From assembly GCA_000695325.1 (NCBI GenBank), contig AVPN01000337.1, forward strand, positions 5,797 through 60,762: a stretch of 54,966 nt of DNA. Reading direction: 5' to 3'. The first letter of the stretch is position 1; the number at the start of each line of letters is the position of its first letter. This document shows positions 1 to 10,270 of this stretch, one piece after another. Under the pieces are notes generated by a model. The model worked only from the letters and a program-made list of their open reading frames with translations, searched no databases and was not told where the DNA came from. The translations under genes were made by a program, and so were the position numbers. The stretch is from Pleurobrachia bachei. Lineage: Eukaryota > Ctenophora > Tentaculata > Cydippida > Pleurobrachiidae.

Positions 1-918
1 AATGGCCTCTGTCCATCCGTCCTCAGTTTTAACCCGAGCCATGGTATCCTCATAGGAGCATTCTATGAGCCGAACTAATTTTTCAGGAATACCGTAAGCT
101 CTCAAAATGCGCATAAGAATACCCCTGTGCAAAGAATCGAACGCACGCCGAAAGTCTATAACTAGGATAACAGAAGTTAATTTCCTTTCTGTTACCCCTT
201 CCAACAACCGCCGGAGAGCCAGAATGTGGCTGGTAGTTGACCTCCCTGGTCGGAATCCATTCTGGTTATCCCTCAGAATAGGCTCAATATGAGGTAGTAG
301 GCGGTTGAGGATCATCTTATTGAGGGTTTTCAGAGCAACGGAGGTCAATGAGATTCCCCTATAGTTGCTAGTTTTAGTGAGGTCTCCCTTTTTAGGGACA
401 GGGACTATAAGAAGGCTCTTCCATTGTTCAGGGAAATTACCATATTCCAGTGCATCGTTAAAGAACTCTCGGACAATGTCATCGACACCTCCCCGTTTCA
501 GAACTTCAGGTGCTAGACCATCATCCCCAGGCGCCTTACCCTCCTTAATGGATCTCCTAGCCGCGGTATACTCATCCTGACTGAACGTATCTGTAGATAT
601 AGGGAGCTCCTCACATACTGTGTTAATGACAAGATCCTCATCAGGAACACTGGGCGGTTCACCGAGTATCCCAGAAAAGTGTTTCCTCCAAGACTCCAGC
701 CTCCCCTCAGCACTACCGCCCTCTACCAAGCCACCACCATTTCCTTTAGAGTCCCCAGTAACATCTCTGATGAGGTCCCATGCCACCTTATTTTTCCTCT
801 CATCATTAGCAGTTTCTACCCGACGAATCTTCTGGGAGATAAGTTCTTCAGTGACTGAGGCATGCGTTTCCTGTAAGAGTTCTCTCATTTCGCTAACCTC
901 GATTCTATTATTCTCAGT
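1..918 (-). mobile_element. Non-LTR retrotransposon (LINE) reverse transcriptase fragment
   Basis: Read on the minus strand, the frame is open from about 918 down to 1 and gives a typical LINE reverse transcriptase order: LESWRKHFSGIL, then EGKAPGDDGLAPEVLKRGG, FPEQWKSLLIVPVPKKGD, NYRGISLTS, NQNGFRPGRST and the palm motif VILVIDFRRAFDSLHRGIL. These are the fingers and first palm blocks of jockey/CR1-type elements. The catalytic YxDD block would lie beyond position 1, so the element is cut by the window edge. Upstream of about 920 the plus-strand Ig gene begins, so the element sits in an intron, antisense to the host gene. No stop codons are seen, which suggests a fairly young copy. The exact 5' end is not resolved. 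Confidence 0.88.
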
Positions 919-1003
919 GGGATGGAGGAACAAAGCCAAACAATATAATGTAACCGTGGAAACACCCCTGCTCGTCACTTTTCACTATCTCACTAATCTG
1001 CAG

Positions 1004-1796
1004 GTGTTGTGGAGCTGTCTGATATTGGTGTCAACGATAGTGGGAACTATATGTGTGAAGCCAGCTACAGTTTCCCTAACGCTACTAACGATAACTCGTA
1101 TAATTTCACACAAAACACCACCCTCCTTGTCAGGTAATATAGAAAGATTATCGGGGTAATACTTACATTGTTCCACCCTGTAGGTTATTTCTTTTGAGTG
1201 AGGCGAGTATAGTAGTGTTATAGTTGAGGAATGAAAGAAAGAAACAGTTAGTTTTGGTCTTTGAATCCTAAAATTGGGTGGTATGGATCAAAAGATACAC
1301 AAAATAACGCTACTATTTATTTGTCTAGAGACTGGAAAATTCCTCTGACTGATACCGATTTCACCAGCACAGCAATTCCTTTTACTTTAGTTTGTGCACT
1401 GGAAATGTCAACTCTTGATTCTGTGAGTAAATTAATTTTCCAAATAACATTCAATTGAACACCTATATCTTTCTGCAGTATTAATTAGGTTTATGGAGCC
1501 CTATAAAACTCTAAAATCCGTCCATTTTTCCAATCTACCCCACCAACTATGCTAAGTATTATTTATCAACAACACCAACACACAGGTGTCTGAAATTCTA
1601 TGGTACAAGGATGATGCCACCCTAACAGACGACTCCAGGATCACTACGGTAACCACCGATACCATGGTAACCAGCACCTACACGGTTACCATGGTTACTA
1701 AGGATCTTGGTGGGGTCTACAAATGTAGTGCACCCTGGGGCGAGGATACACAGTCGAGTGTTACTATGGAGACCAGTGCTGTGGTTGGTGTTCATT
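1004..1796 (+). CDS. Giant Ig gene, exons 1-3: end of one Ig domain and one full Ig domain
   Basis: Three exons: 1004-1133, 1329-1422 and 1586-1796, each bounded by AG and GT. Exon 1 is the C-terminal half of an Ig domain with the D-x-G-x-Y-x-C signature (IGVNDSGNYMCEASYSF) and ends TTLLVR. Exon 2 carries the first Ig cysteine (IPFTLVCALEM). Exon 3 carries the core tryptophan (EILWYKDDATL) and GGVYKCSAPW. Phases match: exon 1 leaves phase 2, exon 2 takes it, and exons 2 to 3 join at phase 0. The set is paralogous to 14405-14528, 17469-17547 and 17708-17906. The protein is probably extracellular; its start lies upstream of the window. Confidence 0.8.
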
Positions 1797-1936
1797 GTAA
1801 GTTATGAAACCATTTGTAAACACGATTATCCTTGGCCATGTTTTGTTAGTTATTACTTAGTTCTTTTTACGCACACTAACCACTTAACTTGTGAACTAAT
1901 CAACCACTCGCAACTATTAGTTAATACGTTTTTCAG

Positions 1937-3433
1937 TGCTATCACCTCTCCCTGAGACGACTATAAACCCAGAAACACTAAACTGTACCTACTCTGGTTC
2001 CACCGATCCTGTCCTAACTTGGACCACTTCAAATCCCTCTGTGGGAGATTTGACTACAATCGTGTTACCATGGAGACAAGATAATCTCACCGAAACCTCC
2101 CTAGTTACCATACCAACAACTCTAACCGCCCCAACCACATTCACCTGCAGTGTGTCTGGTATCAGTGCAGAGGGACTAACCACTTCCACTGTAGTACACC
2201 TCCGAGAGATATCATCCAGTACTCCTGATCAACTCCTAACCACCCAACAAACTTACATCCCTTTCTCATGTGTCTTGCTGTTTGGGGAAGGAGGGGTGGA
2301 CGGCTCATTACAAATAACCTGCCTGTTACGTCCCTCATGTCACCAATGACGGACAGGTGGTTACACCGTTGCAACGGTAACCAATAGCAACAATGTAACC
2401 ACTACATTGTCCCTAGCAACGGTAACCAAGGACTCAGTTGGTGGTTACACCTGCTCCTTTAGTTACACAGAATCTGAGGTTTACACAGCAACAATCGAGG
2501 TAACGGAGGTGCGATCTTTGGAGGTGACAGGAGATGAAGAGATCCATTCTACCGCTTCATTCACTCTAACATGTCTTTGTCTACCATGATTTCTATTACG
2601 TCTATGGTCCAGAACCATATTTCTATATCAGATGTTAGAAACAGATAACAGACTCACTATAACTGACACTACATTGACAATCACCTCTCCTGTTATGGGT
2701 GATAGTGGGGTGTACACGTGCGTGGGTGTATGGGTGGCAGGTGAGTTGAGTGACACCATTCAAGTGTCAGTTCACCCTATCACCATCACCTCACCAACAC
2801 CCATCTACTCTCTTCCCTCCGCTGCTCTCACCATGACCTGCACTGTATCCTCCAATACTCTAACATCTCTCTCCTGGACTTACAATGGGGCTGCTATTAC
2901 AACAGGGGACACAGACACAAAAACAGGCACAATTCTGACAAGTGTGTTAGAGTTGGGTGCTGCTGAACCAGGGGTGTATCAGTGTGTTACAATCATCCCA
3001 AATGTGGTGTCAAACAACACCGTTACCATGACAACCCTCACCTTGACAACGACACCTGTCACCATGGTGTGGCTGGGTGATGACACCAACACCACCCTCA
3101 CCTGTGGTGTTGCCGCTACTATTGGGAATCCTACCATCACCTGGAAACCATCACTCCCCCTAGTCCACTGTGTCCATACAAAGTAAAATTATGGCACACA
3201 ATTTTACCTAATGTATAATTGTGGAATCGTAAAAGTAAAGTATACAAACTAAGGACAAATAAACCAGGATCAAGTGTCACAGGAGGTGGTGAATGGTGTC
3301 ATGGTGTCGGTGCTGCAGGTGTCACATGGTGATACACTAGGTCAGGTTGCGTGTCAGGTGTCGTGGAGTGGGGATGATGTGGTTGGAGGGGAGGTTTCCA
3401 TAGTGACTGAAACAACAACAGTGGCACACATCG
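1937..3433 (+). CDS. Giant Ig gene, exons 4-5: array of Ig domains with apparent stops
   Basis: The acceptor is at 1936, and the exon is homologous to the single 1.35 kb exons at 18055-19410 and 21008-22361. It begins SPLPETTINPETLNCTYSG and holds about four Ig domains (GGYTCSF, GDSGVYTCVG, EPGVYQCV). In-frame stops occur at 2347 and 2587, and the frame closes again near 3183. All three lie in segments that make Ig sense when complemented in place: YWTDNAG, RSWYK, and KGSEGDQVTQ followed by a GTATGT donor near 3175. A second exon then runs 3267-3433 and joins at phase 0. As printed this looks like a pseudo-exon; I infer that the breaks are sequence-block errors. Confidence 0.65.
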
Positions 3434-3504
3434 GTGAGTTTACATGAAGCTTTGTTTGTGATATGAGTCAATCAATTCCTAGTATGGTGTGATACCTGTG
3501 TAAA

Positions 3505-3536
3505 GTCGGACCCCGATTTACCTGACGGGGTCCGAC
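3505..3536. repeat. Short hairpin with pogo-like MITE termini
   Basis: GTCGGACCCCG is followed by a short loop and the inverted CGGGGTCCGAC. It is the minimal form of the CAGTCGGACCCCGATTTA family found at seven other places in the window, and lies in the intron before 3596. Confidence 0.7.
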
Positions 3537-3595
3537 TGTGTACTAACATTCTTATGACACAGTATTCTAACACAACTTCCAACAGGTATCGAATG

Positions 3596-4028
3596 TGATG
3601 GTGGCAGTGTATTTTTGGGAGACACAGTAACAATATCTTGTGAAGTTTCATCAACCAATCTTACACTGTTAGATCATATCTGGAATGTTAATATTACTGA
3701 CGGGTTGAGAGAGCTGGCGAGTTCACGTGAGTTGCACCTAGTTACTACATCTAAGTTAGTTACCCCTATTAGTTATTCACCAAGTTAGCTGTTAGTTACC
3801 TTGTTACCTTACCTTTTAGGCAACGATCAGATTGAATTCGTGAACCTTGGCTGTGGTAGAACTGTCGACGCCCAATACAACAACGTCTGTCCTACTACTG
3901 CCGGGACAACGCTGTATAGATGACTTTGTACACATCGTCTAACATGTACACTCAGTTGCTTATCATGGAGTGGAATTACTGCTATAAGAAATGATGTGAA
4001 TGATACTCATGCTACTTACGAGCTGCAG
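3596..4028 (+). CDS. Giant Ig gene, exons 6-7: half Ig domain plus Cys-rich domain
   Basis: Exons 3596-3726 and 3830-4028 join at phase 1. The first reads GSVFLGDTVTISCEVSS and HIWNVN, an Ig N-terminal half. The second encodes a Cys-rich segment ending LSWSGITAIRNDVND, as in the paralogs at 19980-20197 and 22922-23139. A TGA at 3924 lies inside 3903-3952, a segment that is the non-reversed complement of the paralog. Complementing it restores the CCDISTETCVADCTCDSC pattern with no stop. The following intron holds the kinase gene. Confidence 0.7.
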
Positions 4029-4312
4029 GTACAGTTATGAGTTATAGTTAAGTTTAGAATTCTAATTGACAATTAGAGACCCACCACGTCGTCACAAGAT
4101 ACGAAGTACAGGGTGCTCCTAATTAGGACGACTTGTTCGAAATACTAATCCGAGTCGCTACAATCATACAGCTTCTCACATGTCCAGAAATTGTCTCTAG
4201 TAACGATCAGTAACCTAGAGGGCGGAACACGTCACCACACCTCGGGTTATTGGACCCCTACCGGTCCCTAACCGAGACTAGAGACATCGAACACACCTAT
4301 AGCGAGAGAGGG

Positions 4313-4320
4313 GTATATAA
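4313..4320 (+). promoter_or_regulatory. Possible TATA box of the nested kinase gene
   Basis: GTATATAA lies 62 bases upstream of the kinase ATG at 4382, a normal spacing for a short 5' UTR. The 230 bases upstream are GC-richer than the surrounding introns. It is duplicated in neither flank, so the second kinase copy has no equivalent. Confidence 0.4.
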
Positions 4321-4381
4321 CCGGACATGATTTCACTACAAACCATCCCAACCAATTACCAACTGCTATCTACAAACCACT

Positions 4382-5347
4382 ATGATGAACTGTTTCCGAT
4401 CTCAAAACAAGCAAGACATCTGCCTGACTCCACCTCCTACACCTCCTCCTACCCCTACATCACCTAAATCTCCTACCTACCGCTCCCCTGAATGGTACAC
4501 CACCTCTCCGGACTGGTTCCGGGCCCCAGATAACTCCTACCTCACCACCTACACCACTCTGGAAATCCTCGGAAAAGGAGGCTACGGCACTGTAACCAAA
4601 GCCCTGGACACCCGAACTGGAACCCACGTGGCGATCAAGGTCATGGACGGTAGAAGGATCAAGAACAAGACTTTTAGTAAAATCAAGAACGACTACATCC
4701 CCAACGAGGTTCTACTCTGGGAGCGTCTGGATCACCCCTCTATCCCTAAACTCCTTGATGTTGTCTATGATAGGGAGCTGCAGGTGTGGTTCCTTGTGAT
4801 GGAGTACGATGCCCAGTTTAGTGATCTGTTTGACTATATCGACCAGAATGGAGCCTTGAACACCGCTGATTCTGTGACAGTTATCCGACAACTAGTTGAG
4901 GTGGTCCAGTACCTCGCTCTCATGGGAGTGGATCACAGGGACCTCAAGGACGAGAATATCCTCTACAACCCTCACACCAAGAAGATCAAACTGATTGATT
5001 TGGGATCAGCTGCTAATCTGGAGAACAAGCCCTATGTTGGATACCGGGGTACTGATGTCTATATCCCTCCTGAATACTTCTCTTCTGGTTGCTACCGACC
5101 TTTCCCAGCTGCAGTGTGGGCTATTGGGTGTATCGCATACATCCTGTTAGTTGGAGATACTCCCTTCCAGACGAGAGCAGATGTGGTGAAATACCGGGAC
5201 CTAGGGGAGATGAATCCTAGGTTCATGGAGAGGAGCTTGAGGACTAATTTTATTAGGAGGTGTATGTTGGTGGACCCTGATCAGAGGATGCTTCTTTCTG
5301 ATCTGACGTCACACCCTTGGTTGAAGAGAGTGCCCCGGAAAGTGTGA
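4382..5347 (+). CDS. PIM-like serine/threonine protein kinase, intronless, nested in an intron
   Basis: The 321-residue ORF has a Pro/Thr/Ser-rich N-terminus (residues 17-40) and a complete kinase domain from about residue 60. Visible motifs are the glycine loop GKGGYGTV, VAIK (ATP lysine), HRDLKDEN (catalytic loop), LIDLGSA (DFG position, Phe replaced by Leu), IPPEYF in place of APE, and AVWAIGCIAYILLVGDTPF. HRDLKDENIL with a following D-x-G-S-A and the short C-lobe resemble PIM kinases. It probably phosphorylates basic substrates in the cytoplasm. It has no introns and lies between Ig exons at 4028 and 5459 on the same strand, as expected of a retrocopy or nested gene. ATTAAA at 5396 could be a polyadenylation signal. 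Confidence 0.88.
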   Translation: MMNCFRSQNKQDICLTPPPTPPPTPTSPKSPTYRSPEWYTTSPDWFRAPDNSYLTTYTTLEILGKGGYGTVTKALDTRTGTHVAIKVMDGRRIKNKTFSKIKNDYIPNEVLLWERLDHPSIPKLLDVVYDRELQVWFLVMEYDAQFSDLFDYIDQNGALNTADSVTVIRQLVEVVQYLALMGVDHRDLKDENILYNPHTKKIKLIDLGSAANLENKPYVGYRGTDVYIPPEYFSSGCYRPFPAAVWAIGCIAYILLVGDTPFQTRADVVKYRDLGEMNPRFMERSLRTNFIRRCMLVDPDQRMLLSDLTSHPWLKRVPRKV

Positions 5348-5458
5348 TATTTGTGATATTATATTAATTGTTGTGTTATAAACTATTTGATTTACATTAA
5401 AACATCCAAAAATCACTTGTTTATCGAATATTTGTCCAACAATGATTCCCTTGTTCAG

Positions 5459-5892
5459 GTGCCACTGACAGAACAGAACCTCAAAGTTCTGGGAGATGAT
5501 TTCCAACTGTTTGAGTTGTTGCTGGAACCCACAGATCCTGACTATGTTAATACTGAAGATGTACATTTAATTAGAACTTCAGTTGCGGAAGGTAATTATA
5601 ATAGACAATCAACCAATTAGTTAATCAAATAACAAGTCAGTAGTCGAGTGTTTGGGATTCTGGATTCCTTGATAACGAAATCACTCCTCAACGGGAGCTG
5701 TACCTTGTATACAGCGTAATACTAGGGGTGACTTCTTACCAATCAATTAAATAACTAATTAACTAATTAATTGATTTCAGTAACGGTGACTGATACAGAG
5801 TTATGGCACTCTGTTAGTGAGTCTGATACCACGCTAACTACATCTCTGATAGTAACCAACACTCTCACTCTACCAACCGTCACTTGCTCATG
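5459..5892 (+). CDS. Giant Ig gene, exons 8-9 (copy 1)
   Basis: Exons 5459-5591 (VPLTEQNLKVLGDDFQLFEL) and 5781-5892 (VTVTDTELWHSV, ending TLPTVTCSW across the junction). They follow the Cys-rich exon at phase 0 and leave at phase 2, matching the acceptor at 7489. They are homologous to 20297-20429 and 24628-24739. Because entry and exit phases differ, this pair cannot be chained in frame to its duplicate at 6957-7390; only one of the two can be used in a transcript. Confidence 0.75.
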
Positions 5893-5915
5893 GTAGTTAG
5901 TTAGTAATTAGCTAA

Positions 5916-6845
5916 TTACTTGTTTACTTACTTTCTACACCTCCTCCTACCCCTACATCACCTAAATCTCCTACCTACCGCTCCCCTGAATGGTACACCA
6001 CCTCTCCGGACTGGTTCCGGGCCCCAGATAACTCCTACCTCACCACCTACACCACTCTGGAAATCCTCGGAAAAGGAGGCTACGGCACTGTAACCAAAGC
6101 CCTGGACACCCGAACTGGAACCCACGTGGCGATCAAGGTCATGGACGGTAGAAGGATCAAGAACAAGACTTTTAGTAAAATCAAGAACGACTACATCCCC
6201 AACGAGGTTCTACTCTGGGAGCGTCTGGATCACCCCTCTATCCCTAAACTCCTTGATGTTGTCTATGATAGGGAGCTGCAGGTGTGGTTCCTTGTGATGG
6301 AGTACGATGCCCAGTTTAGTGATCTGTTTGACTATATCGACCAGAATGGAGCCTTGAACACCGCTGATTCTGTGACAGTTATCCGACAACTAGTTGAGGT
6401 GGTCCAGTACCTCGCTCTCATGGGAGTGGATCACAGGGACCTCAAGGACGAGAATATCCTCTACAACCCTCACACCAAGAAGATCAAACTGATTGATTTG
6501 GGATCAGCTGCTAATCTGGAGAACAAGCCCTATGTTGGATACCGGGGTACTGATGTCTATATCCCTCCTGAATACTTCTCTTCTGGTTGCTACCGACCTT
6601 TCCCAGCTGCAGTGTGGGCTATTGGGTGTATCGCATACATCCTGTTAGTTGGAGATACTCCCTTCCAGACGAGAGCAGATGTGGTGAAATACCGGGACCT
6701 AGGGGAGATGAATCCTAGGTTCATGGAGAGGAGCTTGAGGACTAATTTTATTAGGAGGTGTATGTTGGTGGACCCTGATCAGAGGATGCTTCTTTCTGAT
6801 CTGACGTCACACCCTTGGTTGAAGAGAGTGCCCCGGAAAGTGTGA
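5916..6845 (+). pseudogene. 5'-truncated second copy of the PIM-like kinase
   Basis: The frame is open from 5916, but the first 18 codons, the TATA-like sequence and the original ATG are missing because the duplication breakpoint lies at 5935. Identity to 4437-5347 is complete over the shared coding part. The first in-frame ATG (6141) lies after the glycine loop and the VAIK lysine, so a protein starting there would lack ATP-binding elements. It could be expressed only with a new upstream start or as a fusion. Perfect coding identity means a very recent duplication or an assembly duplication. Confidence 0.8.
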
Positions 6846-6956
6846 TATTTGTGATATTATATTAATTGTTGTGTTATAAACTATTTGATTTACATTAAAA
6901 CATCCAAAAATCACTTGTTTATCGAATATTTGTCCAACAATGATTCCCTTGTTCAG

Positions 6957-7390
6957 GTGCCACTGACAGAACAGAACCTCAAAGTACTGGGAGATGATTT
7001 CCAACTGTTTGAGTTGTTGCTGGAACCCACAGATCCTGACTATGTTAATACTGAAGATGTACATTTAATTAGAACTTCAGTTGCGGAAGGTAATTATAAT
7101 AGACAATCAACCAATTAGTTAATCAAATAACTAGTCAGTAATCGAGTGTTTGGGATTCTGGATTCCTTGATAATGAAATCACTCCTCAACGGGAGCTCTA
7201 CCTTGTATACAGCGTAATACTAGGGGTGACTTCTTACCAATCAATTAAATAACTAATTAACTAATTAATTGATTTCAGTAACGGTGACTGATACAGAGTT
7301 ATGGCACTCTGTTAGTGAGTCTGATACCACGCTAACTACATCTCTGATAGTAACCAACACTCTCACTCTACCAACCGTCACTTGCTCATG
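6957..7390 (+). CDS. Giant Ig gene, exons 8-9 (copy 2)
   Basis: Exons 6957-7089 and 7279-7390, nearly identical to 5459-5591 and 5781-5892 (one coding difference, near 6986). Splice sites are kept. Phase 0 in and phase 2 out make them an alternative to copy 1, not an addition. Confidence 0.72.
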
Positions 7391-7488
7391 GTAGTTAGTT
7401 AGTAATTAGCTAATTACTTGTTTACTTACTTTAATTAATAACTTAATTGCTTACTTAATATTCGTTTAATTAAGATTAATTTTACCAG

Positions 7489-7643
7489 GACACAGGACGA
7501 GATAGAGTTGGGTCAATCACACTCCACAACATACAGATATCCTCTCTCAATCACTACCAACAGTTCCACCCCTACTGTATCCTGTACTGTATCTATTTCC
7601 GGAAGTTCTACCCACACAGTCACCATAGCAACAACTTATCTAG
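7489..7643 (+). CDS. Giant Ig gene, exon 10: second half of an Ig domain
   Basis: The acceptor AG is at 7488 and the donor GTAATT at 7644. Completes the TGG tryptophan codon split across the intron, then TTYRYPLSITTNSSTPTVSC and VTIATTYL. Homologous to the start of 24898-25130. Enters phase 2, leaves phase 1. Confidence 0.75.
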
Positions 7644-7689
7644 GTAATTACAGCACGTGCAGAGGCAAAAACGCGCTAATTATATAATT

Positions 7690-7778
7690 ACAGCTTCGGA
7701 CCTCGATTTACCGGGATATGCTAGTGGGAGAAAGGGTTGTGATAATGTGATGCTGGTATGTCGGGGTCCGAAGCTGTA
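7690..7778. mobile_element. MITE with TACAGCTTCGGACC termini
   Basis: Begins ACAGCTTCGGACCTCGATTTACCGG and ends with the inverted CGGGGTCCGAAGCTGT. This is a diverged member of the CAGTCGGACCCCGATTTA family in the intron between 7643 and 8327. Confidence 0.7.
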
Positions 7779-8326
7779 GGTCCTACACGGTACACGTGTT
7801 TCAACTTATAGCCCAACTGCTTCAACTTCAATACTTTTTAAAGCACACTTTTCCATCTCCTTCAGTTGTGTAGAACGCGTGACGTTTGGGAGATCTACCG
7901 GCCCCTCTTCATGAAATCAGTCGATGTTAATTAATTAATTAATTAACTAGTCGATATAGTGGCATGTTATCATATCCTTTGTCCCCGTATCCTTTAAAAA
8001 ACACCCGTTTATTTTACAATGAATTATTGCTTCGTGTAATGCTAGATAAAACGCTGTAAAACACTGGCCGCCCTTGGTAAGTGGTGGTACAGTGTTGCAT
8101 GGCATTGTGACCATATTAGGGCAGTGAAGACACTTCTTAATAAGGAACGGTGTTCATTGCTCTTATCTTATGTGGAGTGTTGCTGTGTAATTTTGTGATC
8201 TTTGCTGAGATAGATATTGCGTGGTTTGCATTAAACAAGCTGATAATGGGGCATGGTGGGACTGGGTTTTGTTTACCTCTAACACCCCTTAGTAACACCC
8301 TAGTAACACACCCCCTCCCTACACAG

Positions 8327-9400
8327 AGGCGAACTGTACCGGTAGTACAGTGTTCGACGGTGATGCCATCACTACAAGTTGTGTTATTGGAGGGTTGGAC
8401 ACATTCTCAACTACTGATCTGACTGCCAATACAAGTCTCCAATGGATGTGGGGTCTTCTGACTGATGGGGAAGGAGTGGATACTATACTAGATTCACGTT
8501 AGTAATGGGGGAGGGGGATATAATGATTTATGTGTATTATAAGGGGGGGGAGATGCACATTTTGGAGTGGTTTAACATGGATTCATCATATATTTAACAC
8601 GAATTAAACATGGATTTAACAATTAACATGGTTTAACATGGATTTAACAATTAACATGGTTTAACAGGGGTTTAATGATTTAATGTTCAGAGTTTTTTGG
8701 CGGAACAGATCTGACACCATCAACATGTCTCACTGCCGACACAGCAACTGGAATCTACAAATCATGCAGCTCGACAAGTGGGGTAATTTAGTTACACATA
8801 TTACTTACACTTTACATGTGTTCAGATTTGGATAGGATAATTTGTAAAACAATTAAGATTAATTGATTGCTTTGTAAATTCAGATTCAAAGAATTCCAAT
8901 TATGATAAACCAGTTATCTAATATCTCAATCCCTCCAGGGTTCAACATGTTGTAATGATGGTACATGTGACACCACATCACCCTGTGAATGTGACAAGTG
9001 TCTAGACTACACTAAACTAGCACATACATACACATTCGATGATGCTAACAAAGTGTTGACCCTCCAGCTACAGGTCAGTTTTGTCCGGGTCCTTAAACTA
9101 ACGGAGTTTATTGTCCGGGTCCTTAAATTACTAGTAAAAATTGTCCGGATCCTTAAATTACTGATAATGGATTAAATCTCTCATTGCTCTTATGTTTGTT
9201 AAGATTGTAGTCATAGTCAATACTCAATACAGCATTAACACTATAACCAATATGAATTGCAGCAACACTATGCTCCCCTATCTAGGTAACTATGGATACT
9301 GCCATGACTACAAGAATTGGAATTACCCAGAATACAACGCTAACACTCATCACAAGTGACAATAGCTACCCCTACACATCTATCTCTTCTGTGGCTGGAG
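8327..9400 (+). CDS. Giant Ig gene, exons 11-14 (copy 1): Cys-rich module
   Basis: Exons 8327-8497, 8691-8782, 8939-9073 and 9286-9400 join in phase 1, 0 and 0. The first reads NCTGSTVFDGDAITTSCVIG and SLQWMWGLL (Ig N-half). The second and third form the Cys-rich part (CLTADTATGIYKSC; TCCNDGTCDTTSPCECDKCL). The fourth is VTMDTAMTTRIGITQNTTL. The order equals that of exons 25-27, so it is a diverged version of the same Ig / Cys-rich module. Entry and exit are both phase 1, so this cassette can be chained to its copy. Confidence 0.75.
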
Positions 9401-9411
9401 GTACTTAGAAA

Positions 9412-9482
9412 TACAGTCGGACCCCGATTTAGTGGCATCCTCGGGGGAAAGGATTTGTCCACTAAATCGTGGTGCCACTAAA
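9412..9482. mobile_element. Truncated pogo-like MITE
   Basis: Starts TACAGTCGGACCCCGATTTA exactly like 11774-11875 but stops after GGTGCCACTAAAT, where unrelated sequence begins. The cut marks the duplication junction between the two copies of the 8-11 kb module. Confidence 0.75.
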
Positions 9483-9764
9483 TACCAAAGACTGGTTGCT
9501 GGCATTTTTTTACTTATCAATGACGGGAGAACCATAAACACACCTTTCCAAAGATTTTTGCTGTTTGGAAAGTTATTCTAAGAAAAGAAAAACAAAAATT
9601 CACACTTTTTTTCAGAAATGCACACTTTTTATAAAAAATCTGAGTCAAATTCAGCTTGGATTTTCGAAATCGACAAAATCTCAAAAACGCGCTGCGCGCT
9701 CCGACGCGCAAATCGAAAAATGACGCCGCGCACCCCCCCATTTCCCCACTATCAAAGCTTCAAT
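9483..9764. other. Intron filler, including a GC-rich patch
   Basis: No exon is seen. CGCGCTGCGCGCTCCGACGCG near 9690 is a GC-rich patch, similar in style to those at 10920-11020 and 54700-54850. Short ORFs here have no recognisable product. Confidence 0.5.
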
Positions 9765-10270
9765 ACTTTAAAGCACACTTTTCCACCTCCTTCAGTTGTA
9801 TAGAAAGCGTGACGTTTGGGAGATCTACCGGCCCCTCTTCATAAAACAAGTCGATGTTAATTGATTAATTAATTAATTAGTCGATCTAGTGGCATGATAT
9901 CATATCCTTTGTCCCCGTATCCTTTAAAAAACACAGTTTACTTTTACAATGAATTATTGCTTCTTGTGATGCTAGATAAACCGCTGTAAAACACTGACCA
10001 CCCCTGGTAAGTGGTGGTGTAGTGTGGCATGGAATTGTGACCATATTAGGGCAGTGAAGACACTTCCTTTTAAGGAGCTGTGTTCACCGCCCATATATGG
10101 AGTGTTGCTGTGTAAAATTGTGATCTTTGCTGTGATATATAGCGTGGTTACTGCATTAAACAAGCTGATAATAGTGGGGCATGGTGGGTTTTGTTTGGTT
10201 GTACAATCTGGGTTTAGACCATAGCAACTCCCTAACAACACCGTAGTAACACCCCCTCTCCACCACCCAG

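Larger units (their letters stand above)
4437..7432 (+). repeat. Direct tandem duplication of 1498 bp (kinase plus two Ig exons)
   Basis: Copy 1 is 4437-5934 and copy 2 is 5935-7432; the offset is a constant 1498. I see about five substitutions, all downstream of the kinase stop; the kinase reading frames are identical. The left breakpoint cuts the kinase after its 18th codon and the right one lies in an intron. Confidence 0.9.

Noticed and set aside
1937-4028. First supermodule read as a decayed pseudogene
   Set aside because: Each stop falls in a segment repaired by in-place complementing, and the surrounding splice sites and phases are intact; decay would be spread more widely.
4080-4312. 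Kinase upstream region as a further complemented block
   Set aside because: No paralog in the window for comparison, and it is longer than the other blocks; the TATA-like GTATATAA reads well as printed.
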